Source of the DNA: Stella humosa
Lineage (GTDB): Bacteria > Pseudomonadota > Alphaproteobacteria > ATCC43930 > Allostellaceae
NCBI RefSeq assembly: GCF_006738645.1
Contig: NZ_AP019700.1
Coordinates: 1,438,001-1,502,000 of the forward strand
Direction: 5' to 3'
Length of the DNA: 64,000 bases
In this document: piece after piece, positions 45,360 to 53,882 of the stretch
Numbering within the stretch: position 1 is the stretch's first letter
How the letters are laid out: each line of letters opens with the position of its first letter
Translations under genes and position numbers: made by a program
The notes under the pieces: generated by a model
Seen by the model: the letters and a program-made list of their open reading frames with translations, nothing else
What the model was told of the DNA's origin: nothing
The model's database searches: none

Positions 45360-46288
45360 TGCGGCGCTGGCTGGCGCTGCCGCTGATGCTGGCGGCGCTG
45401 CCGGCGGCGGCCAACGATTCGACGGCGGTGCTGGCGGCGGGCGGGCTGGTCCTGACCCGGGCCGAGACGATCGCCATGGAGCGCGAGGACCTGCACATCT
45501 CGCCGGCGGAGATTCGCGTCCGCTACCGCTTTCGCAACACCGGCCCAGCACCGGTCGAGACGCTGGTCGCCTTTCCCCTGCCGGAGATTGACCTGTCGCA
45601 GATGGCGGAGACGCCGATCACTGCCCCCGGCGCCGATCCCGACGATTTCGTCGATTTCCGCGTGGCCGTCGACGGCCGGCCGGTGGTGGCGGCACTTGAG
45701 ATGCGGGCGTGGCGCGACGGCGTGGAGGTGACGGAGACGCTGCGCCGGCACGGCCTGCCCGTGTCGCGCTTCCATCCCGACCTCTACCCGCGCCTCCGGG
45801 CGATGGCGCCGCCGGGCCGTGCCGAGCTGACCGCGGCCGGCATCGCGGCGTGGGAAGGTAGCGAGAACGTCTACCCCCTCTGGACGATGCGGGCCGCCTA
45901 TCACTGGCGCCAGGCGTTCCCGCCCGGCCAGCCGGTCGAGGTGGAGCATCGCTACCGGCCGGTGGTGGGCGAAAGCTGGTTCGGCCAGTACCTGCTGGCC
46001 GATTCCGAGGAGGGTCGCAAATGGCGCGCCGACCATTGCGTCGACGATCGCGCCGTGGCGCTGCTGCGGGCGAAGCTGGCCCTGGCCACGGCGATGGAGC
46101 CTTACCGCCGCATGCGCACGGTCGAATACGTCCTGACCACGGCCCGCAACTGGCAGGGGCCGATCGGGCGCTTCCGGCTGACCGTCGATGCCGGCTCCCC
46201 CGACGCCGTGATGGCCACCTGCCTGCCGGGCTTGGAGGCAACCGACTACGTCCCCGACCGCGAATTATCCGTCGCGATCGTGGAGTAG
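45359..46288 (+). CDS. DUF4424 family exported protein
   Basis: This 309-residue protein starts at ATG 45359 (a GTG three bases earlier is equally possible), overlapping the ligase stop. The signal peptide reads MRRWLALPLMLAALPAAA. The mature part begins NDSTAVLAAGGLVLTRAE and then IAMEREDLHISPAEIRVRY, a pattern of the DUF4424 family. FRNTGPAPVETLVAFPLPEI suggests a beta-sandwich. No function is established. The gene ends 1 nt before the convergent amidohydrolase gene. Confidence 0.85.
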   Translation: MRRWLALPLMLAALPAAANDSTAVLAAGGLVLTRAETIAMEREDLHISPAEIRVRYRFRNTGPAPVETLVAFPLPEIDLSQMAETPITAPGADPDDFVDFRVAVDGRPVVAALEMRAWRDGVEVTETLRRHGLPVSRFHPDLYPRLRAMAPPGRAELTAAGIAAWEGSENVYPLWTMRAAYHWRQAFPPGQPVEVEHRYRPVVGESWFGQYLLADSEEGRKWRADHCVDDRAVALLRAKLALATAMEPYRRMRTVEYVLTTARNWQGPIGRFRLTVDAGSPDAVMATCLPGLEATDYVPDRELSVAIVE

Positions 46289-46289
46289 G

Positions 46290-47252
46290 TCAGAAAGCGG
46301 GCAGCCGGTCGCCGTCGGCCGCGAAGATCTTCGCCCGCAGGTCGGACCGGACGTCCTGCATCTGCGCGTGCGGATCGGGCAGGCCCATGGAGAAGGGCCA
46401 GTCGGAGCCGAAGAGGATGCGGTCCTCGCCGAAGACGGACGCCGCCAGTTCGAGCGCAGCCGGGGAGTGGGTGATGCAGTCGGCGCAGAAGCCGCGCATC
46501 GCCTCCGTTGCCGGGCGCGCGCCGATATAGGCGCCGGGGCGGCGCACCGTCTGGCCGCGCTCCAGTCGCCCGGCCACCGCCGGTACCGAGCCGCCGCCAT
46601 GGGCCAGGCAGATGCGCATGGCCGGGTGGCGGTCCATGATGCCGGACATGGCGAGGTGGGCGGCAGCCAGCGCCGTCTCGCCCGGGCCGCCCAGCAGGTT
46701 GTGCAGGAAGAAGGGGTCGAGCCGCCCGTCGCAGCCCTTGGTCGGATGCAGGAAAAGGAAGGCCGCGGCCGCGTCGAGTGCGGCCCATAGCGGCGCATAG
46801 TCCTCGCCCGAGATGACCGAGCCGTGGCTGGCCGAGCCGGCCGCCGCCGCGAAGCGGTTGTTGCCGGCCGCCACTTGGCGGCGGACGATGTCGGTTGCCA
46901 GGGCCGGATGGCGGATCGGCAAGTAGGAGAGCGGCGCCAGCCGGTCGGGAAAGCGCGCCGCGCAGGCCGCCAGCCCGTCATTCACATAGTCGGTCCAGAC
47001 CCGGGCCGCGTCCTCGTCCAGGTCGAGGCGGTAGAGCGGCGGCGGGATCGAGATCCAGGCGCGCGCCACGCCGCGCTGGTCCATCCAGGCGACCAGCGCC
47101 TCGGGCTTGAAGACCGACGGGGCGGCCAGCGCCGCGCCGTCGATCTCCAGCTTGGGTGCGGCCGGGTCCCAGCGGATGCCGGGCAGGCCGGCGATCCGCT
47201 CCGGCAGGATGGGCGCGATATGGGCGTGGACGTCGAGCGCGATCGGTTCCAT
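46290..47252 (-). CDS. Amidohydrolase family 2 (ACMSD-like)
   Basis: This 320-residue TIM-barrel metallohydrolase has the N-terminal HxH pair in LDVHAHIAP (H9, H11), a later histidine in FLHPTKGCDG, H in LAHGGGSVP and the aspartate in LFGSDWPFSMG. This is the metal-binding order of amidohydrolase_2 members such as aminocarboxymuconate-semialdehyde decarboxylase and related aromatic-ring catabolic enzymes. It is the last gene of the minus-strand catabolic operon. The substrate is unknown. Confidence 0.85.
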   Translation of the reverse strand: MEPIALDVHAHIAPILPERIAGLPGIRWDPAAPKLEIDGAALAAPSVFKPEALVAWMDQRGVARAWISIPPPLYRLDLDEDAARVWTDYVNDGLAACAARFPDRLAPLSYLPIRHPALATDIVRRQVAAGNNRFAAAAGSASHGSVISGEDYAPLWAALDAAAAFLFLHPTKGCDGRLDPFFLHNLLGGPGETALAAAHLAMSGIMDRHPAMRICLAHGGGSVPAVAGRLERGQTVRRPGAYIGARPATEAMRGFCADCITHSPAALELAASVFGEDRILFGSDWPFSMGLPDPHAQMQDVRSDLRAKIFAADGDRLPAF

Positions 47253-47280
47253 GGGGCGGCGGCTCCGGGAGCGGGTTGTG

Positions 47281-48915
47281 TCAGTCGCCGAAGGCGGCCA
47301 GCGGCTGGTCCATGCCGGCGCGCAGCGCCTCCAGGTCGGACAGCACGGCCTGGGCCGCGTTGTGCCCGCTGAGGCCCGAGATGAAGTTGCCGGGCCAGGT
47401 GCCGTTGCCACTGAGATAGAGCCCGCGGGTCGGCGTGCGATAGGCGTGCAGGCCGGGCAGGGGGCGCATCCAGAACTGGTTCCAGCCGGCGAGGTCGCCA
47501 TGGGTCATGTTGGCTTCGACCAGGCCGAACTCGCGCTCGAAATCCTCGGGGTCGAGGCAGCGCCAGTCGCTGATCAGGCCGGGCAGGTCGGGCATCCATT
47601 CGGCGACGGCGGCGATGGTGCGCCGCGCCAGGCGGTCGCGCTCGGTCTTCCAGTCGCCCTCGGCCAGGCGATAGGGAGCGGTGCCGACATTCAGGCTCAT
47701 CACATGCTTGCCGTCGGGCGCCAGCTCGGGCGCCGTCATCGACGGCAGCAGGCCCCACACCACCGGGTTGTCGGAGATGCGGCCCTGCTGCATCTCGGCA
47801 TGGCTCGCCTCCAGATAGTCGATCGAGGGCGCGATGCGGAACTGGGCGGACGCCAGGGCGACGGGGTCGGCATCGGCCGGGGCGGCCGCCCAGGTCGGCA
47901 TGCCGTCCAGTGCCAGCACCACCTTGAACGCCTTGCCGGTCATCGGCCGGCGCCGCATCTTGGCCGCCATGCCGCCCCAGGCCGGGTCGTCGCGCAGCAT
48001 GTCGACGACCGTGCGGCGCGGGTTGACGGCCGAGATCACGGTGTCGGCCAGGAACTCCTCGCCCGCGGCGGAGACCACGCCCTCGACCGCGCCGTCGCGG
48101 GTCAGGATGCGGTCGATCGCCACGCCGGTGCGCAAGGTCACGCCGCGGCTGGCGGCCGATGCGATGAGGCTGTCGGCGATGGCGCCCATGCCGCCGACCG
48201 GCATGCCGGTCGACCCGCGCAGCGGCATCCGCCGCGGGTCGTCGCCCGCTTCGGCCGCCAGCGAGGCCAGCGACAGCGGCCGGGTCAGCAGGTTGATCGG
48301 CGTGCCGGGCGTGGACGGGGTGAAGTTGCCGCCGACGACGGCCATCGGCGCGATGATCGTCTGGGTCTGCCAGGCCAGCTCGAACTCGTCGAACAGGTCG
48401 CGCGCGCTGCCGAAGAAGATGCGCCCGAAGGCCTCCTGGTCCTCGATGCTGGTGATGTTGCGCACCAGCTCCTGCAAGGTCGGCGGCTCGCGGAAGACCG
48501 AGATGCCGAGCTTGCGCGCGAAGGCCTCGATATAGGCGAAGAGCGCGTCGTAGCGCGCGGATTCTCCCGGCGCGAAGCCGTCGATCTGGGCCTGGGTGCG
48601 GGCCCGGTCGCGCCAGCCGATGAAGAGCTGGCCGTCCGCCAGCGGGTGGACCAGCGTCGGATCGACCGGCTGGAAGCGCAGCCCGTGGCGCTCCAGCGCC
48701 AGGTCGCGGACGATCTTGGGTTCGAGCGAGCCGGGCGAGTTGGCGATGGTCGAGCGATAGCCCGGCATGAACTCGATGGTGGCCGCCGGCCCGCCCATGC
48801 GCGGGCCGGCCTCCAGCACGGCAACCGACAGGCCGGCGCCGGCGAGGTAGCCGGCGGCGACGAGGCCGCTATGGCCGCCGCCGATGATGATGGCATCGAA
48901 GCGATTGGCGGTCAT
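47281..48915 (-). CDS. FAD-dependent oxidoreductase, phytoene-desaturase-like
   Basis: This 544-residue flavoprotein begins with an FAD-binding motif IIIGGGHSGLVAAGYLAGAG at about residues 9-28 followed by LEAGPRMGG. The C-terminal LYLSGNGTWPGNFISGLSGH is the second FAD-contact motif of the CrtI/NAD(P)-dependent oxidoreductase family. No other carotenoid gene is nearby, so a role in oxidising an imported compound is more likely (inference). It lies between the transporter and amidohydrolase genes. Confidence 0.88.
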   Translation of the reverse strand: MTANRFDAIIIGGGHSGLVAAGYLAGAGLSVAVLEAGPRMGGPAATIEFMPGYRSTIANSPGSLEPKIVRDLALERHGLRFQPVDPTLVHPLADGQLFIGWRDRARTQAQIDGFAPGESARYDALFAYIEAFARKLGISVFREPPTLQELVRNITSIEDQEAFGRIFFGSARDLFDEFELAWQTQTIIAPMAVVGGNFTPSTPGTPINLLTRPLSLASLAAEAGDDPRRMPLRGSTGMPVGGMGAIADSLIASAASRGVTLRTGVAIDRILTRDGAVEGVVSAAGEEFLADTVISAVNPRRTVVDMLRDDPAWGGMAAKMRRRPMTGKAFKVVLALDGMPTWAAAPADADPVALASAQFRIAPSIDYLEASHAEMQQGRISDNPVVWGLLPSMTAPELAPDGKHVMSLNVGTAPYRLAEGDWKTERDRLARRTIAAVAEWMPDLPGLISDWRCLDPEDFEREFGLVEANMTHGDLAGWNQFWMRPLPGLHAYRTPTRGLYLSGNGTWPGNFISGLSGHNAAQAVLSDLEALRAGMDQPLAAFGD

Positions 48916-48964
48916 GGCGACACTCGTCCCGGGTTTGCTGCTGATGCGGTGGTGCCGGAAGGCG

Positions 48965-49960
48965 TCAGGGCACCAACTCGTTGGTGAAGTAGGTGCTGGC
49001 CGCCTTGGTGCTCTGGATCTCGCCGACGCCGCGCAGGGTCGAGATCAAGGCTTCCCACTCGGCATCGGTCGAGCGGCCCCAGTTGGGATCGGTCGGCGAC
49101 TGGCTCAGCTTCTGCAACCCCGTCAGGTAGTCGACGCACTGGGCGAGGTTGCCGGCGACCTGGACCTTGGAGCGGATCAGGTTGCAGGCGCCCTCGGGGT
49201 CGGCCACGGCATCGGCGAAACCGCGCTTGGCGGCGGCCAGGAACGCCTTGGCCGCCTTGGGCCGCTCCTTCAGGAAGGTCTCGTTGGTGGCGAAGCCGAA
49301 GCCCAGCAGCGGCACGCCGAACGAGGCCAGTTCCATCGCCACTGGCTCATGGCCGGCGCCGCGCACGATCGCCTGGTAGGCATGGCTGTCGCCGCTGACG
49401 ACGTCGACCTGGTTGGTCAGCAGGCCGGCCGTCTTGGCGCTGGCGTCGAGCGAGATGACGTTCAGCGCGTTGTCCGGGATGTTGTTGGAGCGGCGGAAGA
49501 TCGACAGGCTGAGCCCGTCCGAGCCGCCCGGCGTGCTGCCGATCTTCAGGCCCTTCAGCGACTCCGGTCCGTCCAGCTTCACCCGGCCCTTGATGCCGAT
49601 GAACGAGGCCGAGCTGCGATGCTGGTAGACCGCGATCACCTTCAGCGGCACGCCCTTGGCAATGGCAGCCGCGGCATTGGTGACGTTGAGGTGGCCGAGG
49701 TCGAACGAGCGCTGGCCGACCAGGATGGCCGTCGTGTTGGAGCCGCGGCCCTGCTCGATCTCGGCCTCGACGCCGGCTTCCTTGAAGTAGCCGCGCTCCT
49801 GGGCCAGGAAGAACGAGGAATGGTAGGGCAGCCAGCCCCAGTCGAGGAGGACGCGGACCTTCTCGGTCTGGGCGGCGGCGGGTGTCAGGGTCGCACCGGC
49901 CAGGAGTGCCAGTGCGGCGAGCGAGGCGAGCTTCATCGGTGCCATTCCCTGCTTGTTCAT
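48965..49960 (-). CDS. NitT/TauT-type ABC transporter substrate-binding protein
   Basis: This 331-residue periplasmic protein has a signal peptide (MKLASLAALALLAGATLTP...) and an NMT1/THI5-like binding domain: VRVLLDWGWLPYHSSFFLAQ, YFKEAGVEAEIEQGRGSNTT and LKGLKIGSTPGGSDGLS. The family imports nitrate, sulfonates or pyrimidine precursors. The start at 49960 overlaps the permease stop (ATGA); internal ATGs at 49945 and 49936 would shorten the leader. Being third in the order ATPase-permease-binding protein is normal for this type. Confidence 0.9.
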   Translation of the reverse strand: MNKQGMAPMKLASLAALALLAGATLTPAAAQTEKVRVLLDWGWLPYHSSFFLAQERGYFKEAGVEAEIEQGRGSNTTAILVGQRSFDLGHLNVTNAAAAIAKGVPLKVIAVYQHRSSASFIGIKGRVKLDGPESLKGLKIGSTPGGSDGLSLSIFRRSNNIPDNALNVISLDASAKTAGLLTNQVDVVSGDSHAYQAIVRGAGHEPVAMELASFGVPLLGFGFATNETFLKERPKAAKAFLAAAKRGFADAVADPEGACNLIRSKVQVAGNLAQCVDYLTGLQKLSQSPTDPNWGRSTDAEWEALISTLRGVGEIQSTKAASTYFTNELVP

Positions 49961-50802
49961 GATTCTTCGCTGGCGCGGCCACGCTGGCTGGCGTGCCACG
50001 GGATGGTGGCGCGCTCGACGAACTCCGCCAGGTACCAGACGAGGATGCCCAGCACCGAGACGACGGTGACCGCGGCGAACGCGACCGGAACCTCCAGGCT
50101 GCCGACCGACTGGATCAGCATGTGGCCCAGGCCCTTGTTGGAGGCCACGAACTCGCCGATCACCGCGCCCAGCGGCGCCAGCGTGATCGAGATCTTGATG
50201 CCGGAGATGATGCTGGGCATGGCGGCCGGGATGCGGATCTTGCGCAGCACCTGCCAGGCGCTGCCGCCCATCGAGCGCGCCAGCAGCAGCAGGTCGGGGT
50301 CGGCCGACCGCAGGCCGGCCACCGTGTTCACCAGCATCGGGAAGAAGGTGAAGACGACGACGAAGATGATGCTGCTCTTCAGTCCGAAGCCGATCCACAC
50401 CAGCAGCAGTGGGGCCACCACCACCTTGGGGATGGCGTGGAAGACGACCAGCCAGACATAGATCACCCGCTCGACGAACGGCGAGGCCGCGATCATGGCG
50501 CCCAGGCCGAGCGCGATGCCGAGCGCGATGACGAAGCCGACGGTGGCGGCAAAGGCGGTGTAGACGAGCTGGTCGAGCAGCAGGCGCCACTTCTGCACCA
50601 TCACCATCGCCACCTCCGACGGGGCCGGCAGCAGGTAGGACGGCAGCTCGAAGGCATGCACCGCCAGTTCCCACAGCAGCAGCCCGCCGATGCCGCTGGC
50701 GGTCGGCAGGACGAAGCCCCAGCCCCGGCCCGACAGGCCGCGGCGGCCGATGGCGGCCTGCTCGCGCGGGCGCACCCGGTCCAGACGATCGGTCGCACTC
50801 AT
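49957..50802 (-). CDS. NitT/TauT-type ABC transporter permease
   Basis: This 281-residue permease has an N-terminal arginine-rich stretch and about six membrane helices. The EAA-loop sequence LLLLARSMGGSAWQVLRKIR with IPAAMPSIISGIK is typical of SsuC/TauC. The start ATG 50802 overlaps the ATPase stop. It forms the channel for the solute bound by the 48965 product. Confidence 0.92.
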   Translation of the reverse strand: MSATDRLDRVRPREQAAIGRRGLSGRGWGFVLPTASGIGGLLLWELAVHAFELPSYLLPAPSEVAMVMVQKWRLLLDQLVYTAFAATVGFVIALGIALGLGAMIAASPFVERVIYVWLVVFHAIPKVVVAPLLLVWIGFGLKSSIIFVVVFTFFPMLVNTVAGLRSADPDLLLLARSMGGSAWQVLRKIRIPAAMPSIISGIKISITLAPLGAVIGEFVASNKGLGHMLIQSVGSLEVPVAFAAVTVVSVLGILVWYLAEFVERATIPWHASQRGRASEES

Positions 50803-51569
50803 GCCGTCAGCACTCCCGAACGCTCGAACTGCACGCGGATGCGGCGGGTATAGGCGGCGAACTCCGGCTCCTCGCGCAAGGCCAGCGTGCGCGGGCGCGG
50901 CAGGTCGACCTGGATGTCGTCGAGGATGATGCCGGGCCGGCCCGACATCACCAGCACCCGGTCGGACAGGAACACCGCCTCGGGGATGGAATGGGTGATC
51001 AGCACCGCGGTCGTGTTCTTGGCCTGCTGCACCTTCTGCAGGAGCACGCCCATCTGGTCGCGCGTCAGCGCGTCGAGCGCGCTGAAGGGCTCGTCCAGCA
51101 GCAGCAGCCAGGGCTCGCACAGGAGCGCGCGGGCGATCGCGACGCGCTGGCGCATGCCGCCCGACAGCTCCCACGGCTGGCGGTCGGCGAAGTCGCCGAC
51201 GCCCAGCTCGTCCAGCAGGGCGCGGGCGCGGGCGACGGCCGCCGCCTTGGGCAGGCCCTTCATCTCCGCCGGCAGCAGCACGTTGTCGAGGATGTTGCGC
51301 CAGTCGAGCAGCAGGTCGCGCTGGAAGACGACGCCGATGCCGTCCATGCGCTCGCCCACCGGCTGTCCGCGCACCAGCACCCGGCCCTCGCTCGGCCGGT
51401 CGAGCCCGCCCAGGATGCGCAGCAGCGTGCTCTTGCCGCAGCCGCTGGGGCCGACGATCGTGGTGGTCCGGCCGGCCTCGATCGCGATCGACACCGGCCC
51501 CAGGGCATGCACGGCCTTGCCGCCGCTGCGGTAGGTCCGCTCCACCCCGTCTACGAGGATTTCGCTCAT
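50799..51569 (-). CDS. NitT/TauT-type ABC transporter ATPase
   Basis: This 256-residue ATPase carries Walker [16 protein letters not shown], the Q-loop VFQRDLLLDWRNILDNV typical of SsuB/TauB, signature LSGGMRQR and Walker B LLLLDEPFSALD. It begins 27 nt after the M19 dipeptidase-like gene on the same strand, so both are probably in one transcript under the LacI-type operator. Confidence 0.92.
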   Translation of the reverse strand: MSEILVDGVERTYRSGGKAVHALGPVSIAIEAGRTTTIVGPSGCGKSTLLRILGGLDRPSEGRVLVRGQPVGERMDGIGVVFQRDLLLDWRNILDNVLLPAEMKGLPKAAAVARARALLDELGVGDFADRQPWELSGGMRQRVAIARALLCEPWLLLLDEPFSALDALTRDQMGVLLQKVQQAKNTTAVLITHSIPEAVFLSDRVLVMSGRPGIILDDIQVDLPRPRTLALREEPEFAAYTRRIRVQFERSGVLTA

Positions 51570-51596
51570 CGCCCGGCCATCCTCGCTGTCCAGGGG

Positions 51597-52565
51597 TTAG
51601 CCGCCGAAGACGTCTTCATAGACGCGCAGCCAGTTGCCGTTGGCAATCTTGGCGACCTCGTCGGGCGAGAAGCCCACCGTCGCCAGACCCTTCTCGATCA
51701 GCGCGATGTCGGTCAGGGCCACGAACCAGTCGGGTGGAGGCGCCTTGCCGGGCCGCGACGCGGGCGAGGCGCCGAGGTCGACGCCGCGCGTCCACCGGCC
51801 CATGCGCATCCAGTCATAGTCGGGCTTGGTGAAGTTGTGGCTGCGGTCGGTGCCGATGCCGACATGGTCGATGCCGGCGATCTCGACCGTCCTGGCGACC
51901 ATCTCGCACCACTTCTCGGCCGTGCGGCAATATTCGTCGCCGGTGATGTTGCGATAGGTGGCGCAGCCGATGACCCCGCCATTGTCGCGCAGGGCCGCGA
52001 TCACGTCGTCGGTCTTGTTACGCTTGTGCGGGAAAAGGCTGTCGGGGTTGGCATGGGTGATGGCGACCGGCTTCTTGGAATAGCGGATGGCGTCCATCGT
52101 CGTGCGGTTGCCGACATGCGACAGGTCGACCAGCATGCCGCAGCGGTTCATCTCGTCGATGACCTGGCGGCCATAGCGGGCCAGGCCCGAATCCTCGTCC
52201 TCGTAGCAACTGCCGCCCAGCGAGTTCTGGTTGTTGTAGGTGAGCTGGATGCAGCGCACGCCGAGTTCGGCGAACAGCTCCACCAGGCGGATGCGGCCCT
52301 GGAACAGCTCGGCGTTCTGGTAGCCCATCAGCAGGGCCGTGCGGCCCGAGGCTACGATCGCGCGGATGTCGGCGGCCGTGCGCGCGGTTGCCACCAAGTC
52401 GGCGTTGGCGGCGATCAGGTCGCGCCACTTCGCCAGCGAATCCAGCGATTCCACCGCGTCTTCCCAGAAGCCGCAGGTGACGGTGACGCAGCCGACGTCG
52501 GCCTGGCGCAGGTCGGCGAAGGTTTCCCGCGTGAAATGACCGCACTGCAATCCGTCGATCAGCAT
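51597..52565 (-). CDS. Peptidase M19 (membrane dipeptidase) family protein, atypical metal site
   Basis: This 322-residue protein matches the M19 fold: VRCIQLTYNNQNSLGGSCYE, MLVDLSHVGNRTTMDAI with the third-zone histidine, and PVAITHANPDSL with the fourth. The N-terminal motif is DGLQCGHF, where active dipeptidases have DGHND, so the usual His and Asp zinc ligands are missing. The start is ATG 52565; GTG 52574 is possible. No lipoprotein or GPI-type signal is seen. It is the first gene of the transporter/catabolic operon. It may hydrolyse a non-peptide amide or be catalytically altered. Confidence 0.85.
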   Translation of the reverse strand: MLIDGLQCGHFTRETFADLRQADVGCVTVTCGFWEDAVESLDSLAKWRDLIAANADLVATARTAADIRAIVASGRTALLMGYQNAELFQGRIRLVELFAELGVRCIQLTYNNQNSLGGSCYEDEDSGLARYGRQVIDEMNRCGMLVDLSHVGNRTTMDAIRYSKKPVAITHANPDSLFPHKRNKTDDVIAALRDNGGVIGCATYRNITGDEYCRTAEKWCEMVARTVEIAGIDHVGIGTDRSHNFTKPDYDWMRMGRWTRGVDLGASPASRPGKAPPPDWFVALTDIALIEKGLATVGFSPDEVAKIANGNWLRVYEDVFGG

Positions 52566-52595
52566 GCCTGCCACAACCCTCCGGGACGTGCCCGT

Positions 52596-52607
52596 GTAAT
52601 CGTTTAC
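52596..52607. promoter_or_regulatory. LacI-type operator upstream of the M19 operon
   Basis: gtaatcgtttac is a 12-bp near-perfect palindrome with the central CG step typical of LacI/GalR-family operators; only one symmetric pair mismatches. It lies 31 nt before the M19 start and 95 nt beyond the 3' end of a lacI-family gene. Autologous control is therefore likely. Confidence 0.6.
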
Positions 52608-52612
52608 TCCGA

Positions 52613-52628
52613 ACCGTCATTTGACGGT
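52613..52628. other. 16-bp palindrome beside the operator
   Basis: accgtca tt tgacggt is a perfect inverted repeat with a 2-nt centre, 5 nt from the LacI-type operator. It may be a second protein-binding site or the hairpin at the end of the lacI transcript; there is no T-run. Confidence 0.4.
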
Positions 52629-52701
52629 CGGGCGGAAAGCCTGTCAATGGCCCTTCTTGCGTGCGGGTTGATGGCTGGCGGCTGACCGTCGGCGGCGTGG
52701 G

Positions 52702-53691
52702 TCAGGCCGAGCCGCGGCGCAGCAGGCTGCGCTCGATCACCGTCAGGGCCGGCACGTCCTGGCCGGTCAGCATCCCCACCATGCGGGCGGCCACCGTCGC
52801 CGGGTGGACGCTGATGGTGGTCAGGGCCGGGCGGACATGGGCGCCCCAGTCGATGCTGCCGAAGCCGATCACGGCGACGTCGCCGGGGATGGCCAATCCG
52901 CGGTCCTGGATGGCGGCCATGGCGCCCAGCGCCAGCTCGTCGCTGCCGCACTGGATCGCGCGGAAGGCAAGGCCGGCATCGAGCGCGCGCCTGGTCGCCT
53001 CGTAGCCGGCGGCGAAGCGGTAGGAGACGTCCCAGACGAGGGCGCGGTCGAGCGCGATGCCGGCCCCGGCCAGGGCCGCGGCATAGCCGCGATAACGCTC
53101 GGTCCCGACCGCCGATCCGGTGAGGCGGCCGAGATAGGCGACCGGCGTGCGGCCGCCCTCCAGCAGGTATTCGACCGCCCGGCGCGCGGCTGCCCGTTCC
53201 TCGTGCACGATGGAGGGGATGCCGGCCCGGTGCAGCCGCTGGCCGATCGAGACCACGGCCATGCCGCCCACCTGCAGGCCGCGGAGCAGGGGCCCCACCT
53301 TCGCCATGTCGATGTTGTCGGTGGTGGCCAGCGCCACGCCGCGCAGGCCCATCGCCGGTGCGGCCTCCAGCATCGCCACGAGGCGCTCGGTGCTGTGGTC
53401 GAGGTTGTAGAGCATCAGGTCGAGGCCGACCTCGCCCAGCGCCTTCTGCACATGCTTGGTCAGGGCGGAATAGACGTTCTGCTCGATGTCGCCGACCAGC
53501 AGGCCGACCGCGTTGCCGCGGCCGCGGCGCAGGCCCTGGGCCATGCGGTTGGGGTGGAAGTCCAGCTCGCGCACTGCCTGGAGCACGCGCTCGCGGGCCT
53601 CCTGGCCGACATTGCCCTTGCCGCTCAGCACGCGGGAGACGGTGGCGGACGACACGCCGGCCAGGCGCGCGACGTCGAGAACGGTGGCCAT
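52702..53691 (-). CDS. LacI-family transcriptional repressor
   Basis: This is a 329-residue regulator. The N-terminal HTH VLDVARLAGVSSATVSRVLS is at residues 4-23 and the hinge LDFHPNRMAQGLRRGRGNAV follows. A periplasmic-binding-protein-like effector domain runs to the end, with IQCGSDELALGAMAAIQDRG and GDVAVIGFGSIDW as family landmarks. The start at 53691 is the standard MATVLDVARLAGVS; the frame is open further upstream without support. It lies between the M19 operon and the divergent LigI/TRAP genes. The inducer is probably a catabolic substrate (inference). Confidence 0.92.
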   Translation of the reverse strand: MATVLDVARLAGVSSATVSRVLSGKGNVGQEARERVLQAVRELDFHPNRMAQGLRRGRGNAVGLLVGDIEQNVYSALTKHVQKALGEVGLDLMLYNLDHSTERLVAMLEAAPAMGLRGVALATTDNIDMAKVGPLLRGLQVGGMAVVSIGQRLHRAGIPSIVHEERAAARRAVEYLLEGGRTPVAYLGRLTGSAVGTERYRGYAAALAGAGIALDRALVWDVSYRFAAGYEATRRALDAGLAFRAIQCGSDELALGAMAAIQDRGLAIPGDVAVIGFGSIDWGAHVRPALTTISVHPATVAARMVGMLTGQDVPALTVIERSLLRRGSA

Positions 53692-53720
53692 GAGACTCGC
53701 TGTGATGGTCGATCCTGGCC

Positions 53721-53740
53721 GGCGTTGTACCCTCAACGCC
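53721..53740. other. Inverted repeat in the lacI / amidohydrolase divergent region
   Basis: ggcgttg and caacgcc are separated by 6 nt in the 191-nt divergent gap. It could bind a regulator or form an RNA hairpin. It does not resemble the CG-centred LacI-type site. Confidence 0.3.
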
Positions 53741-53882
53741 GCATGGGGCGCACGCGGGCTGCGGCATCGCACGACGGACATTGCCCGACGCGGCGCGGGG
53801 GCGATACAGTCGGACGATAGACTACGACGCGTTGCGGCAGGAGCATGGCCGAAGGCGCGCGAATTTTGGGAGAGCGGCGCGC

